IMG/VR virus record: IMGVR_UViG_3300046499_000532
Coordinates: 1-24,830 of that record
Length of the DNA: 24,830 nucleotides
Strand: one strand, 5' to 3'
Source: a virus
The notes below the pieces were generated by a model that was given only the letters and a program-made list of their open reading frames with translations, searched no databases and was not told the DNA's origin. The translations under genes were made by a program, and so were the position numbers. Positions 13,127-21,040 of the stretch are shown here, piece after piece (the first letter of the stretch is position 1; each line of letters starts with the position of its first letter).

Positions 13127-14742
13127 CGCAGGGAGCGCTCCAGGTTCTCCCGGAGTGTCTCCACGTCGTTGACGACGCGGCCGTCGGCGTCGGCACCGCG
13201 GCCGTCGAGGATGGCGGATGCCGTGCGGGACTTGAACTCGCGGCGCTGGCTGCGTCGCTCCTCCACCGTGCCGGCCACCATGAAGTCGATCACCTGGACC
13301 GTCTCGTGCAGGCTTGAGGCGCGGACGTGTCGGGTGTCCTGCTGGTCCTGTGCGCCGGCTGAGTCGCGCTGGTCGTAGTTGATGAGGATGCGGGCCTCCG
13401 GAAGGTCGAGTCCGTAGCCGCCGGCACCGGAAGCCAGGAAGAGTCGCACGTCCTTCTCGTAGGAGAAGAGCGCCTTGGCTTCTGCCTTCTTGAGCGCGTT
13501 GTGGTCTCCGGTGAAGGAGACCGAGCGGTACTGCGGCATGGCCTCGCCGATGAGCTTGAGCATGCCCTTGAAGAAACTGAAGACCACGATCTTCAGGTCC
13601 GGGTCCCGCATCAGTTCCTTGCGCAGGAGACGGGTCAGCTCCTCCAGCTTGGGCGAGTGGTCGAGGCCGTCGAGGGCCCCGGATTCCGCGAGGGTGAGGC
13701 AGTACTTGCTGCCGCCCTTGCCGGCCAGGTAGCGCTCCGCCGAGTCCCGGATGAGTCCGGGGTGGTTGACCAGCATGTGAAGGGCCAGGAGCCGGCCCAT
13801 CACACGGCCTTGTGCCGTGTCCTCGGTGGGCTTGGCCTTGCCCGAGTAGAGCGCGGCCAGGTCGATGCTGCCGGAGCCGTGGCCGGCCGCCTTGAACACC
13901 TCGAACAGGATGTCCTTGGCGATGCGGCGGTAGACCTTCGCGGTGGCCGTGTCGAGGTCGACGAGGACGCTGCTGCGCTCGACGGTCGGCATGTACTTCG
14001 CCACCTCGGGATCCTCGCGGGTCTTGCGGACCATCGCGACGGAGACCTTCTGGTGGAGAAGGGGAAGGTTCTTGTAGGCAACGGGGAAGCCTGCCCTGCC
14101 CTTCCCCTTGCTGCGGACGATGAAGGCGGGGTCGAAGTACTCCCAGGGCCCGAGGACTTCCGGGTCGACCCACTGGAACACGCTGAACAACTCTTCCGGG
14201 TTGCCGTTGTCCATGACCGTTCCGGTCAGGCCGATGCGGTGGTCGGACTTGATGCGCTTGATCTTCCGGGTGCGCTCGGCGTTGAACGTCTTGATCAGGG
14301 ACGCCTCGTCGGCGACGACGATGCCCGGCTTGATCTTCCGTACGTCGGTCCAGTCGTGGACGAGGTTCTCGTAGGCGGTGACGACGTAGTCCGGCTGGTG
14401 CTGCTGGATGTAGTCGAACTGCTTCCTCTTCTGCTGCGGGGTTCCGTCGATGACGGTGCAGTGGTGGTCGGCCGGCACGACGATGTGGGCCTTGCCCACC
14501 TTGCGGTGCTTGGTGTCGACGTCGGTGAACTGGGCGATGCGCTCGGCCCACTGCCACTTCAGGGCGGCTGGCACGACGACCATGCAGGTGATGTGCCTGT
14601 CGGTGTCCATGAGCATCTCCGCGGCGGCGATGGCCATCACGGTCTTGCCGGTGCCCATGCCGTAGGCGGCGAGCATCGATCCGCGGTCGACGATGCGGTC
14701 GACGTCGTCGGCCTGGTAGGGGTGCAGGAGTCCCACGAACAT
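13105..14742 (-). CDS. SNF2-type (superfamily 2) DNA helicase
   Basis: The 545-aa protein has motif I GMGTGKT (28-34) preceded by the Q-motif-like LLHPYQADDV, motif II DEAS (145-148, in VVADEASLIK), and motif III LTGT (172-175). In the C-terminal half it has IVVFSFFKGMLKLIGEA, an FLASGAGGYGLDLPEA block (motif V) and YDQRDSAGAQDQQDTR (motif VI-like). This is the pattern of phage SNF2/DEAD-box helicases that remodel or unwind DNA at forks and recombination intermediates. The start ATG 14740-14742 overlaps the primase stop by one base (TGATG), with GGAGG 5 nt upstream. Confidence 0.9.
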   Translation of the reverse strand: MFVGLLHPYQADDVDRIVDRGSMLAAYGMGTGKTVMAIAAAEMLMDTDRHITCMVVVPAALKWQWAERIAQFTDVDTKHRKVGKAHIVVPADHHCTVIDGTPQQKRKQFDYIQQHQPDYVVTAYENLVHDWTDVRKIKPGIVVADEASLIKTFNAERTRKIKRIKSDHRIGLTGTVMDNGNPEELFSVFQWVDPEVLGPWEYFDPAFIVRSKGKGRAGFPVAYKNLPLLHQKVSVAMVRKTREDPEVAKYMPTVERSSVLVDLDTATAKVYRRIAKDILFEVFKAAGHGSGSIDLAALYSGKAKPTEDTAQGRVMGRLLALHMLVNHPGLIRDSAERYLAGKGGSKYCLTLAESGALDGLDHSPKLEELTRLLRKELMRDPDLKIVVFSFFKGMLKLIGEAMPQYRSVSFTGDHNALKKAEAKALFSYEKDVRLFLASGAGGYGLDLPEARILINYDQRDSAGAQDQQDTRHVRASSLHETVQVIDFMVAGTVEERRSQRREFKSRTASAILDGRGADADGRVVNDVETLRENLERSLRQFSPAA

Positions 14743-15722
14743 CAGCGCCTCCCGAAGGCGGACAGGCGGCGCATCATCGGGTGGTAGGCGCCCTCGTAGG
14801 CGGCGCGGTTCTGCTCGGGCGTCATCTCGCCGGGGTCCTTCACGGCCAGGTCGCCGTAGTCGAAGTAGCGGACGAGCAGGCCGGTGCCGTGGAAGTGGTC
14901 GAAGACCTTGCGCCGCTCGCGCTTGCCGTCGTGGTCGTTGTCCTGGGCGGCGACCAGCCGGCTGAGGCGCCCGCCGAGGATGTGGAACTGCTTGGGCGTG
15001 AGGATGGCGCCGTAGCTCGCGAGCCCGCCGGCTATGCCGGCCGTCCACAGGACCGCGGTGTCGATGGGCGACTCGACGAGGACGCCTTCCTCACCGTCGA
15101 GAGCCTGGAGGCCGAAGAGCGATTCGCCCTTCTGCATGCCCTCGGGGTAGTTCAGGAAGTGGCCCTTCCCCTTCTCCTGCCACCCCAGAAGTTTTCCGCG
15201 CGCGTCTCGTACGGGGAAGATCCAGTACTGCCGCTTGGGGTCCCACAGGATCTCGAAGCGCCGTGCCGCTTCCGCGGTGATGCCCTTGGACGCGAGGGCG
15301 TTGGCCGGCGGCTCGGTGAAGAGCGCCATGTGAGATTCGGTGACCTCTTCCGCCTCACGCTTCTTGGCGTAGCTCTCTCCGGCCAGGAGGCGTACGGCGC
15401 GGTCGATGACGCCCTGCTCGCTCACCCACTGGGCGGCGTCGTCGGCGCCTTCCCCGCGGATCTCCTCGGCCAGGCGGACGAAGGGTCCCCGGAAGTCGCA
15501 GGAGAAACAGATGAAGACGCCGGTGTCCTTGTGCACGTAGCAGGAAGGGTTCCGGTCTTCCTTCCCCTTCCGGCGCAGGTGTGCCGGGCAGGGGATACGC
15601 CAGTTCTCCGAGTCTTCTCCCACGATCTCGATCCCCAGCTTGCCGAGCGCCGAGATGACGTCGCCGGGGATGGGAGCGTCGAAGATGTCGTCGCTACCAG
15701 CCTGCGTACGCCGGGACTTCAT
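14742..15722 (-). CDS. dnaG: DnaG-like primase (CHC2 zinc finger plus Toprim)
   Basis: The 326-aa protein makes RNA primers for replication. The zinc-binding domain has CPAH (Cys45, His48), then NPSCYVHKDTGVFICFSCDFRG with Cys72 and Cys75. The Toprim catalytic domain follows: VLVESPIDT with Glu217, and the acidic DNDHDG cluster (Asp261, 263, 265). It is compact, without the C-terminal DnaB-binding domain of bacterial DnaG. I chose ATG 15720-15722 because a perfect AGGAGG lies 6 nt upstream; GTG at 15737 is the alternative. The start lies 29 bp inside the DnaB-like gene, implying translational coupling to the helicase. Confidence 0.9.
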   Translation of the reverse strand: MKSRRTQAGSDDIFDAPIPGDVISALGKLGIEIVGEDSENWRIPCPAHLRRKGKEDRNPSCYVHKDTGVFICFSCDFRGPFVRLAEEIRGEGADDAAQWVSEQGVIDRAVRLLAGESYAKKREAEEVTESHMALFTEPPANALASKGITAEAARRFEILWDPKRQYWIFPVRDARGKLLGWQEKGKGHFLNYPEGMQKGESLFGLQALDGEEGVLVESPIDTAVLWTAGIAGGLASYGAILTPKQFHILGGRLSRLVAAQDNDHDGKRERRKVFDHFHGTGLLVRYFDYGDLAVKDPGEMTPEQNRAAYEGAYHPMMRRLSAFGRR

Positions 15723-16971
15723 CGTCCACCTCCTCACCGAAGGGGTCGCCCTGCTGCTCGATCAGGGAGCCGGACTCCCAGTCCAAGCGCACGAACCACT
15801 CGTCCTTGGGGACGTTGCGGCCGGCCAGCACCTTGAGCTTGTAGAACATGGGGTCGTCGGTCTGCTCGACACCGAGCGCGAGGGTGGCGTCCTGGGCGAA
15901 CGCGGAGGTGTAGCCCATGGAGCCGGAGTTGAGGCCGTTGGCGCCGAGCTTGGAGCGCAGGGCCTGCGTGGTGACCACGAACGGCAGGCCGTTGCGGGCC
16001 GCCATCCGCTTGATGCCTCGGGAAATGTTGGTCATGGCCAGCGGCGTCTGCTGCTCGCCGCTGACGGCGTCCACGAAGAAGTAGGCGCCGTCGATGATGA
16101 CCGCGTCCGGCTTGTACTCGTCGATCTTCGCCTGCACGTTGTCGAGGGTCATCCGGGCGGAAGGGTCCTCGGCGATGATGTAGTCGCCCATTCCCTCCAG
16201 CTTTCGCATGGCCTTCTCCAGCCGCTTCCACTCCAGCTCGTTGAGTTCGCCGGCTCGGAGCTTGCGCTGGCTGATGCCAGCGAGGAAGGAGTCCAGGCGC
16301 TCGGAGATCTCCATGGCGCTCATCTCGAAGGAGAAGAGCAGCGGGCGGGCGCCGACGGCGTGCATGGCGCGGGTGACTGCCAGAAGGGTCGTCGTCTTGT
16401 TGGACTTCTCCAGACCGGTGAGAGTGACCATCTGGCCAGCCTGGAGGCCGAGGGTGAGCCTGTCGAGCGACGGGAAGCCGGTGGGAAGACCTATCAGCTC
16501 CCCTTCCTCCCGCTCGGCGTATGCGCGGTAGGTGGCGAGTCGGTCGTCAACGGTCTTGGCCCAGTTGAAGTCGTTGCCGACCGGGGTGTCTTCCGCCACC
16601 TTGCTGATCAGGGCGCGCACGATGTCGAGCGCGTGGTCGGTGTCGCCCTGGCCAACCAGCGCCTCGACGGCCGCGTTGAGACCGCGCTCGGTCAGAGCGG
16701 TGCGGCGCCGGTCGCGAATCCGGTCGATGAGGTAGTCGAGCGGCTCGTCGACCTGGGCGACCTCGAAGGTGGGGTGGTCGGCGCGGACCGCGTCGAGGGT
16801 GGGCGCCATGCCGTACTCGGCGTTGTAGGCGATCATGTCCTCGAACACGCGCCGGATCTCGCCGTTGGTGATGTGCCTGGGCTTGATCTTGGCGTTGAGG
16901 ACGGTCGTGATGTCCCCGGTCGCGATGACCTTGCACAGGAGCTTGTGCTCGTGCGAAAGGACCGTCGTCAC
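15694..16971 (-). CDS. dnaB: DnaB-like replicative helicase
   Basis: The 425-aa protein has a short N-terminal domain (1-140), then the RecA-like ATPase core. LIGLPTGFPSLDRLTLGLQAGQMVTL precedes a Walker-A-like GLEKSNKTT at 186-194, followed by LLFSFEMS (motif H1a, Glu216), DAVIIDG (Walker B) and FVVTTQALRSK (motif H3 region). DnaB unwinds DNA ahead of the fork as a hexamer. The P-loop is unusual: Asn replaces the last Gly of G-x4-GK-T/S, while Lys and Thr remain. The start GTG 16969-16971 overlaps the preceding stop by 4 bp. The neighbours are its loader upstream and primase downstream, as expected for a replisome unit. Confidence 0.87.
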   Translation of the reverse strand: MTTVLSHEHKLLCKVIATGDITTVLNAKIKPRHITNGEIRRVFEDMIAYNAEYGMAPTLDAVRADHPTFEVAQVDEPLDYLIDRIRDRRRTALTERGLNAAVEALVGQGDTDHALDIVRALISKVAEDTPVGNDFNWAKTVDDRLATYRAYAEREEGELIGLPTGFPSLDRLTLGLQAGQMVTLTGLEKSNKTTTLLAVTRAMHAVGARPLLFSFEMSAMEISERLDSFLAGISQRKLRAGELNELEWKRLEKAMRKLEGMGDYIIAEDPSARMTLDNVQAKIDEYKPDAVIIDGAYFFVDAVSGEQQTPLAMTNISRGIKRMAARNGLPFVVTTQALRSKLGANGLNSGSMGYTSAFAQDATLALGVEQTDDPMFYKLKVLAGRNVPKDEWFVRLDWESGSLIEQQGDPFGEEVDDEVPAYAGW

Positions 16972-17201
16972 TGGCTTCCCCCCTTCAGGGCCGTGAGGAT
17001 GGTGTTGATCAGGACCGTCTTGCCGGTGCGCCGCGGCCACTCGATGTGGAGCTTGAAGGTGGACCAGTCCGGCTCGACGCCGTCCAGGCGCATCTGCGCG
17101 AGGATCGCGGTGAGTCCGGACCGCTCGATGCGGCGCACCTGGTGCCGCGGCATCCATGCCGGCAGCTCGAAGCTGTGCTCGTAGGTGCAGGCGTGCGTCA
17201 C
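16968..17201 (-). CDS. Small phage protein, function unknown
   Basis: This 77-aa protein starts at GTG 17199-17201, overlapping the PP-loop gene stop by 4 bp, and overlaps the dnaB start by 4 bp at its own end. It is basic, with HSFELPAWMPRHQVRRIERS and WPRRTGKTVLINTILTALKG. The RRTGKT string resembles part of a P-loop, but the protein is far too small for a P-loop ATPase, so I read it as coincidence. No family is recognised. Coupling on both sides supports it as a real gene. Confidence 0.7.
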   Translation of the reverse strand: MTHACTYEHSFELPAWMPRHQVRRIERSGLTAILAQMRLDGVEPDWSTFKLHIEWPRRTGKTVLINTILTALKGGSQ

Positions 17202-18016
17202 GCGGCGGTGCTCTCTTCCTCGACGAAGCAGCCGCAGCCGCCTATGTCGTAGGGGTCGACGTTGATCTGCTCGGTCTCGACGCGCTCGCGGAACTCCCGC
17301 AGAGTCATGGGCTTAGTGGTTCCGCCTCGCCGGTCCCGGAGGATGGCGACGTCCTTGCCGAGGTGGGTGCGGAGGTTCTGCTCCTGCTGCTCGTGGTAGG
17401 CGTAGCGCTCGGGCATGACCTTCAGGAGGTTCTTGAACTGGGCCTGGCCGGAGCGGACGCAGAACCCTCCGCAGTTCGCGTGGGCGAAGCCCATGCCGTA
17501 GAGCCGGGGCGGCTTGATGCCGCGATCCTTGAGCTGGTCGAGGATCTCGTCCTTGTCGAGGTAGGGCGGCTCACACAGAGGCGCGACAGCCTTGTAGGGC
17601 TTGTAGGAGCGCTCGATGGCCGGCAGGCGGTGTGCCTCGCTCCAGTCGATCCCGACGTAGACCGTGGTCTCTTCCGGGTCGCAGTTGGCGTTGAGCCACT
17701 CGCGCGCCGGCCGCTGCTTGAGGAACTTCGAGCAGTTGGCAAGGCGGGTATTGCCGAGGAAGCGGTCGTCCTTGAAGACCTGCCAGACGTCGCGTCCCTC
17801 GTTCAGCCATATGAGCTGTCCTCCGAGGTCCCACGCGGCCTGCCGCAGGAAGCGGTAGTTGTCCTTGTCCTCGCCGGCGTGCGGGCTGGGGTTCTGGCCC
17901 TTGACGTCGGAGAAGACGAGGTACAGGTCTTCGTTCCCGTGCTCCTCGACGACGCGCCGTCCGGCGGCCCAGGATCCTGCGCCGCTGCTGAACATGACCA
18001 CGCGCTTATGCGGCAC
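17198..18016 (-). CDS. PAPS-reductase-like / adenine nucleotide alpha-hydrolase protein
   Basis: The 272-aa protein begins VVMFSSGAGSWAAGRRV. SSGAGS (10-15) is at the place of the PP-loop (SGGxDS type) that binds ATP or PAPS pyrophosphate. It continues as a Rossmann-like alpha/beta fold (LYLVFSDVKGQ; QLIWLNEGRDVWQVF). A cysteine motif NCGGFC (Cys182, Cys186) and a C-terminal GGCGCF follow, suggesting metal or Fe-S binding. This is a form common in actinophages and annotated as PAPS reductase. The true reaction is unknown; sulfate reduction is unlikely, and nucleotide or DNA/RNA modification is a guess. The start is GTG 18014-18016, with AAGGGA about 10 nt upstream, overlapping the loader gene by 11 bp. 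Confidence 0.75.
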   Translation of the reverse strand: MPHKRVVMFSSGAGSWAAGRRVVEEHGNEDLYLVFSDVKGQNPSPHAGEDKDNYRFLRQAAWDLGGQLIWLNEGRDVWQVFKDDRFLGNTRLANCSKFLKQRPAREWLNANCDPEETTVYVGIDWSEAHRLPAIERSYKPYKAVAPLCEPPYLDKDEILDQLKDRGIKPPRLYGMGFAHANCGGFCVRSGQAQFKNLLKVMPERYAYHEQQEQNLRTHLGKDVAILRDRRGGTTKPMTLREFRERVETEQINVDPYDIGGCGCFVEEESTAA

Positions 18017-18695
18017 GACGGTGGTCCCTTCCGGTCATCGGGACGACCTCGCACGCCTCCGTGAGGAAGCTCTGCATGGAGAGGTTGTAGGTCTTGTCCC
18101 AGTCGCCGGGCTTGTTGTTGCTGGTCAGGATCGTGGGACGGGCGTTGCGGTGCCTGCCGCGGATGAGTGCGTCGAAGACGTCGGCCGCGAAGTTGGAGGC
18201 GGTGTGGTGCTCCTTGCCGAGGTCGTCGAGGACCACCAGGGGGCAGGAGAGAACCTTGTCGAGCATCTTCTGGAGCTGCTGGAAGCGTTCGCGGGCCATC
18301 TCGTCCCCGGTGGCCTGGTAGAGGTCCCGCCAGTGGCGGTGGTCGATCAGGGCCTGGACGTAGTCGGCGAAGGGGACGAAGAACACGACGCCGCCGTGGG
18401 CCCGCCGGATGGTGGTGATGACGGCCGACGCGGTTGTGGTCTTGCCGGTGCCGGCGTTCCCGAAGAGCAGCAGCCCCTTGCCGACGAGGCTTCGGTCCTC
18501 GGGTAGTTGGGCCATCGTCGAGTCCTGCGGGATGTAGCGCTGGGTCCAGGTGGCGACGAAGCGCTCGATGGTCTGCCGGACGTCGGGGTGCATCTCGGTT
18601 ATGTCCTCGACGCCCCGGCCCCAGTGCTTCACCGGGATGCGGGCGGTGCGCCAGACCAGGCTCTCGTCCCTGGTCTGTGCCTCGGCGGTCTGCAC
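18006..18695 (-). CDS. DnaC/IstB-like helicase loader ATPase
   Basis: The 229-aa protein is an AAA+ ATPase with Walker A GNAGTGKT (79-86), Walker B LVVLDDLGKE, and the sensor-like segment PTILTSNNKP. Its size and order match DnaC/IstB-type loaders that place DnaB on DNA; dnaB lies two genes downstream. I chose GTG 18693-18695 because AGGAGGAGG lies immediately upstream. The frame runs open to 18737, but that would enter repeat array C. The first part of a unit reaching at least to 11927 is headed by this gene, just downstream of array C. Confidence 0.85.
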   Translation of the reverse strand: MQTAEAQTRDESLVWRTARIPVKHWGRGVEDITEMHPDVRQTIERFVATWTQRYIPQDSTMAQLPEDRSLVGKGLLLFGNAGTGKTTTASAVITTIRRAHGGVVFFVPFADYVQALIDHRHWRDLYQATGDEMARERFQQLQKMLDKVLSCPLVVLDDLGKEHHTASNFAADVFDALIRGRHRNARPTILTSNNKPGDWDKTYNLSMQSFLTEACEVVPMTGRDHRRAA

Positions 18696-18728
18696 GGTCC
18701 TCCTCCTTGCGCTGGCGTGAGGACCACA

Positions 18729-18764
18729 TTGAATCACAACTTGTGGAACAACTTAAAGAACAAG
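18729..18764 (+). repeat. 12-bp repeat array C
   Basis: Plus-strand units are TTGAATCACAAC, TTGTGGAACAAC and TTAAAGAACAAG, and TTG begins another. The array lies between the initiator-like gene (stop at 18772) and the helicase-loader start at 18695, about 34 bp from that start codon. Its gene-proximal part resembles array D on the minus strand: TTAAGTTGTTCCACAAG here and TTAAGATGTTCCACAAG there. Confidence 0.82.
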
Positions 18765-18771
18765 TTGCCCG

Positions 18772-19719
18772 TCACCAGGACCAGTCCTTCGCCGGCTGCT
18801 CCCCCGCGTCCTCGCTCCAGCCGTCGTAGACCTCGTCCGGACGCTCCTTGGCAGCCTTCGCCTCGCGCCCCTTGCGGACCGCGTCGATGAGCAGGGCGCG
18901 CTTGCCGATGAAGTCCTGCCAGGCGAGCGCACGCGGGTTCCGCAGGCCCTCCGTGGTGGCGTACAGCTCGCTCATCTCCCGCAGCTCGTCCGGCGTCAGG
19001 CCGGCCTGCTTGAGCTTCACGAAGTGGCTGGCGAGCGCCTTGAGGTTGGACTCCAGGCCGAACGCCCACCGCTGCGCCTCGACGGTCTCGCGCCAGTGCC
19101 GGGCAAGACCTGGACCGGTGTCAGGACCGGGCTGGCGGCTCCCAGACGCCCTCTCTCGCCGGCCGGCACCCCAGCCGCTGCGCGGGATCTCCGGAGCCTC
19201 CTGGGAGGCGTCCTCGTCGTCCCACAGGCCCATGGCCTTGGCCGGGTCGTAGGCGTCCTCCTCAGCCGCCCGGCGCTGTTCCTCGGCTCGCCGGGAGGCC
19301 CTGCGCGGCGCCGTTCGCGGAGCGTGCGGCCCTTCCGAAGGAAGGATGTTCACTGGTTCTATTTCTTGTTGCGCCAGATTTGGCGTAACCCCTACGACAG
19401 ATTTGGCGTAACCCATCTCCTCGGGGGTGGCCAGGTAGTAGTTGCACGGGCCGCCCGGCCGGCGCCGCTCGGTGCGCAGCCAGCCGCTCTCACGCAGCTC
19501 GGTGATGCGGCGCGAGACGGTGCGCAGGGACCAGTTGAGGTCCTTGGCCAGCGTCTCCTGCTTGGGGAAGGCGCAGCCGTTCTTGCCGGCGTACTTGGCC
19601 AGGAGGCAGCCGAGGCGGAAGGCAGCGTCGCTGATCTTGCTGTCGAGGATGAAGACGTGCGGAGTCTGGACCCACAGTTCGTGGGCCTGGAGCCGGTCCT
19701 GCTGCTGGGCGTCGGTCAC
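18772..19719 (-). CDS. Replication-initiator-like protein with N-terminal winged helix
   Basis: This 315-aa protein has an N-terminal winged-helix domain (about 20-95): FILDSKISDAAFRLGCLLAKYAGKNG, then FPKQETLAKDLNWSLRTVSRRITELRESGWLRTERR. This is the arrangement of phage replisome organisers. A charged disordered linker follows (about 125-205, Arg/Ala/Glu-rich). A C-terminal helical region (HWRETVEAQRWAFGLESNLKALASHFVKL; LTPDELREMSELYATTEGLRNPRALAWQDFIGKRALL) could contact the helicase or its loader. The start GTG 19717-19719 overlaps the preceding stop by 4 bp. The gene holds a 17-bp direct repeat at 19375-19414 in its linker, a likely origin element, as in lambda O. Confidence 0.75.
   Translation of the reverse strand: MTDAQQQDRLQAHELWVQTPHVFILDSKISDAAFRLGCLLAKYAGKNGCAFPKQETLAKDLNWSLRTVSRRITELRESGWLRTERRRPGGPCNYYLATPEEMGYAKSVVGVTPNLAQQEIEPVNILPSEGPHAPRTAPRRASRRAEEQRRAAEEDAYDPAKAMGLWDDEDASQEAPEIPRSGWGAGRRERASGSRQPGPDTGPGLARHWRETVEAQRWAFGLESNLKALASHFVKLKQAGLTPDELREMSELYATTEGLRNPRALAWQDFIGKRALLIDAVRKGREAKAAKERPDEVYDGWSEDAGEQPAKDWSW
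19375..19414 (+). repeat. 17-bp direct repeat inside the initiator gene (candidate iterons / ori)
   Basis: CAGATTTGGCGTAACCC occurs at 19375-19391 and identically at 19398-19414, a 23-bp period. Because 23 is not a multiple of three, the two copies are read in different codon frames (GYAKSV and TPNLA). The identity is therefore at the DNA level. The repeats lie beside a locally AT-rich stretch (about 19345-19385) in an otherwise very GC-rich gene. No further full copies were seen. Confidence 0.75.
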
Positions 19720-19976
19720 CGGCCACCCTCAGAGGTGATCAGTCCGGCGGAGCGCAGCTCGACCCACCAGCCGTTGACTTTCGGCAGCGACTCGTTCCTC
19801 TCCTCGGCGAGCGCCGCGGGAGTCATCTCGGCGCCCTCCTCGCGGGTCAGCAGGTAGACGTACAGGCCGAGGGCACCGCAGGAGATGCGGTTGGTGGTGG
19901 CGATCTCGCGCGGGACGCTCACGGGGGCGTTGGCCCAGCCCTGAAGAGTCCCCTTCGGGTAGTCGTCGTGGCTCAT
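19716..19976 (-). CDS. Small winged-helix DNA-binding protein
   Basis: This 86-aa protein starts at ATG 19974-19976, with GAGG about 7 nt upstream. It resembles the N-terminal domain of the initiator-like protein downstream: VPREIATTNRISCGALGLYVYLLTREEGAEMTPAALAEERNESLPKVNGWWVELRSAGLI is a helix-turn-helix core with a Ser-rich turn and a C-terminal wing. It could be a partner or a duplicated domain of the initiator. It overlaps the initiator start by 4 bp, so the two are translationally coupled. Confidence 0.7.
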   Translation of the reverse strand: MSHDDYPKGTLQGWANAPVSVPREIATTNRISCGALGLYVYLLTREEGAEMTPAALAEERNESLPKVNGWWVELRSAGLITSEGGR

Positions 19977-20010
19977 CTGGTCACCTCGGAAAGCTGTGGG
20001 AGCGTGGGTA

Positions 20011-20036
20011 AGCGGGGCGGCCGGGACCGCCCCGCT
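20011..20036 (-). terminator. GC hairpin after the 330-aa gene
   Basis: A perfect 10-bp stem, AGCGGGGCGG at 20011-20020 with its complement at 20027-20036, and a 6-nt loop lie 12 bp downstream of the stop at 20048. No T-tract follows on the minus strand, so termination may be partial. It lies ahead of the initiator genes. Confidence 0.6.
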
Positions 20037-20047
20037 GATGGCCCTTG

Positions 20048-21040
20048 TCAGGCCGCGACCTCGCGGATCTCGACGTCCTTGCGCGGTCGTCCGCGCAGGG
20101 GCTCCCACTCGCGGGTCTTCGGGTTGAGCCACTCCTTGCGGACCTTGCCGGTGGAGCGCTTGGCCGGCGGCTCCACGGCTTCGGCCAGGTCGACCGGCGC
20201 GGCGTCCTGTGCGGTGTCGTTCTTGACCGCCTCCAGGCCCTTCATGGCCAGCGCCGTGATCGGGCGGTAGCGGACCTCGGCAAGGTTGGCCGCGGCGTTG
20301 GACTCGTCGACCAGGCGCAGGTGCCGGACCACGGCCGACAGGACCTCGACCACCTCGGCGTTCGGGGGCCGGTAGCGCTCGATGCTGACGGTCTCCCGGT
20401 GAGCCGCGGCGACTTCGGTCTCCAGCGTCTCTTCGGGCTCGTCGGCCGCCGGCTGTTCGGGGAGCGGGACGAGGGTCTGGGTGCCGCCCTCGCAGGGCTC
20501 CTCGTCGACCTCCTCCGGCTCCGCGTCGGCGTCCTCCTGCTCGGCCTCCGCCTCGACCTCTTCGGGCTCGGGCGGGGTGATCTGCTTGAGGGCGTCACGC
20601 AGGTCCAGGACGGTGATGTCCTCGTCGAGCGCGTAGGCGACCAGGTCGCGGATGTCGTCGTCACCCTCGTCGGCGGCCACCAGCAGGTAGCGGTCGCCGT
20701 CACGCTCGGCGAGGGTGCGGCCGAGAACGGTGTAGACCTCTTCGTCCCGTGCCGGGACCGCGTCCTCTGCGTTGTCGCGGACGACCTTGGACGCCTTGTC
20801 GAGCGTCTGGGCGAGAACCGCCGTGTAGGCGACTTCCGGGTCCACGTCTCCGGACCAGTTGTAGACGGCCTTGACCGCGGGGGTGATGTATTCGGCGCCG
20901 GTCGGGAGGACGAGGAGGACCTCTTCGTCGGTGGTGGGCTTGCCGTTTGCGTCGATGCCGAGCCAGTCGTCGAGCAGTTCGGTGACGGTGCCCTTGTCGA
21001 CAGGGCCGGCCCCGGCGACAGCGATGTGGATGGTGGCCAA
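20048..21040 (-). CDS. Phage protein of unknown function with acidic middle and AT-hook-like tail
   Basis: This 330-aa protein starts at TTG 21038-21040, with AAGGAG 5 nt upstream. Residues 1-155 form an alpha/beta region (ATIHIAVAGAGPVDKGTVTELL; EEVLLVLPTGAEYITPAVKAVYN; RYLLVAADEGDDDIRDLVAYALDEDITVLDL). A strongly acidic stretch follows (EPEEVEAEAEQEDADAEPEEV), then a helical segment, and a basic C-terminus containing RGRPRKD, an AT-hook-like motif. This suggests DNA binding, perhaps nucleoid-like or regulatory, but no family is recognised. It is the first gene after array D and therefore probably expressed early. Confidence 0.7.
   Translation of the reverse strand: MATIHIAVAGAGPVDKGTVTELLDDWLGIDANGKPTTDEEVLLVLPTGAEYITPAVKAVYNWSGDVDPEVAYTAVLAQTLDKASKVVRDNAEDAVPARDEEVYTVLGRTLAERDGDRYLLVAADEGDDDIRDLVAYALDEDITVLDLRDALKQITPPEPEEVEAEAEQEDADAEPEEVDEEPCEGGTQTLVPLPEQPAADEPEETLETEVAAAHRETVSIERYRPPNAEVVEVLSAVVRHLRLVDESNAAANLAEVRYRPITALAMKGLEAVKNDTAQDAAPVDLAEAVEPPAKRSTGKVRKEWLNPKTREWEPLRGRPRKDVEIREVAA

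Noticed and set aside
16968-17201. RRTGKT string in the 77-aa protein as a Walker A motif
   Set aside because: The protein is too small, the preceding glycine pattern is missing and there is no Walker B, so it is likely chance.
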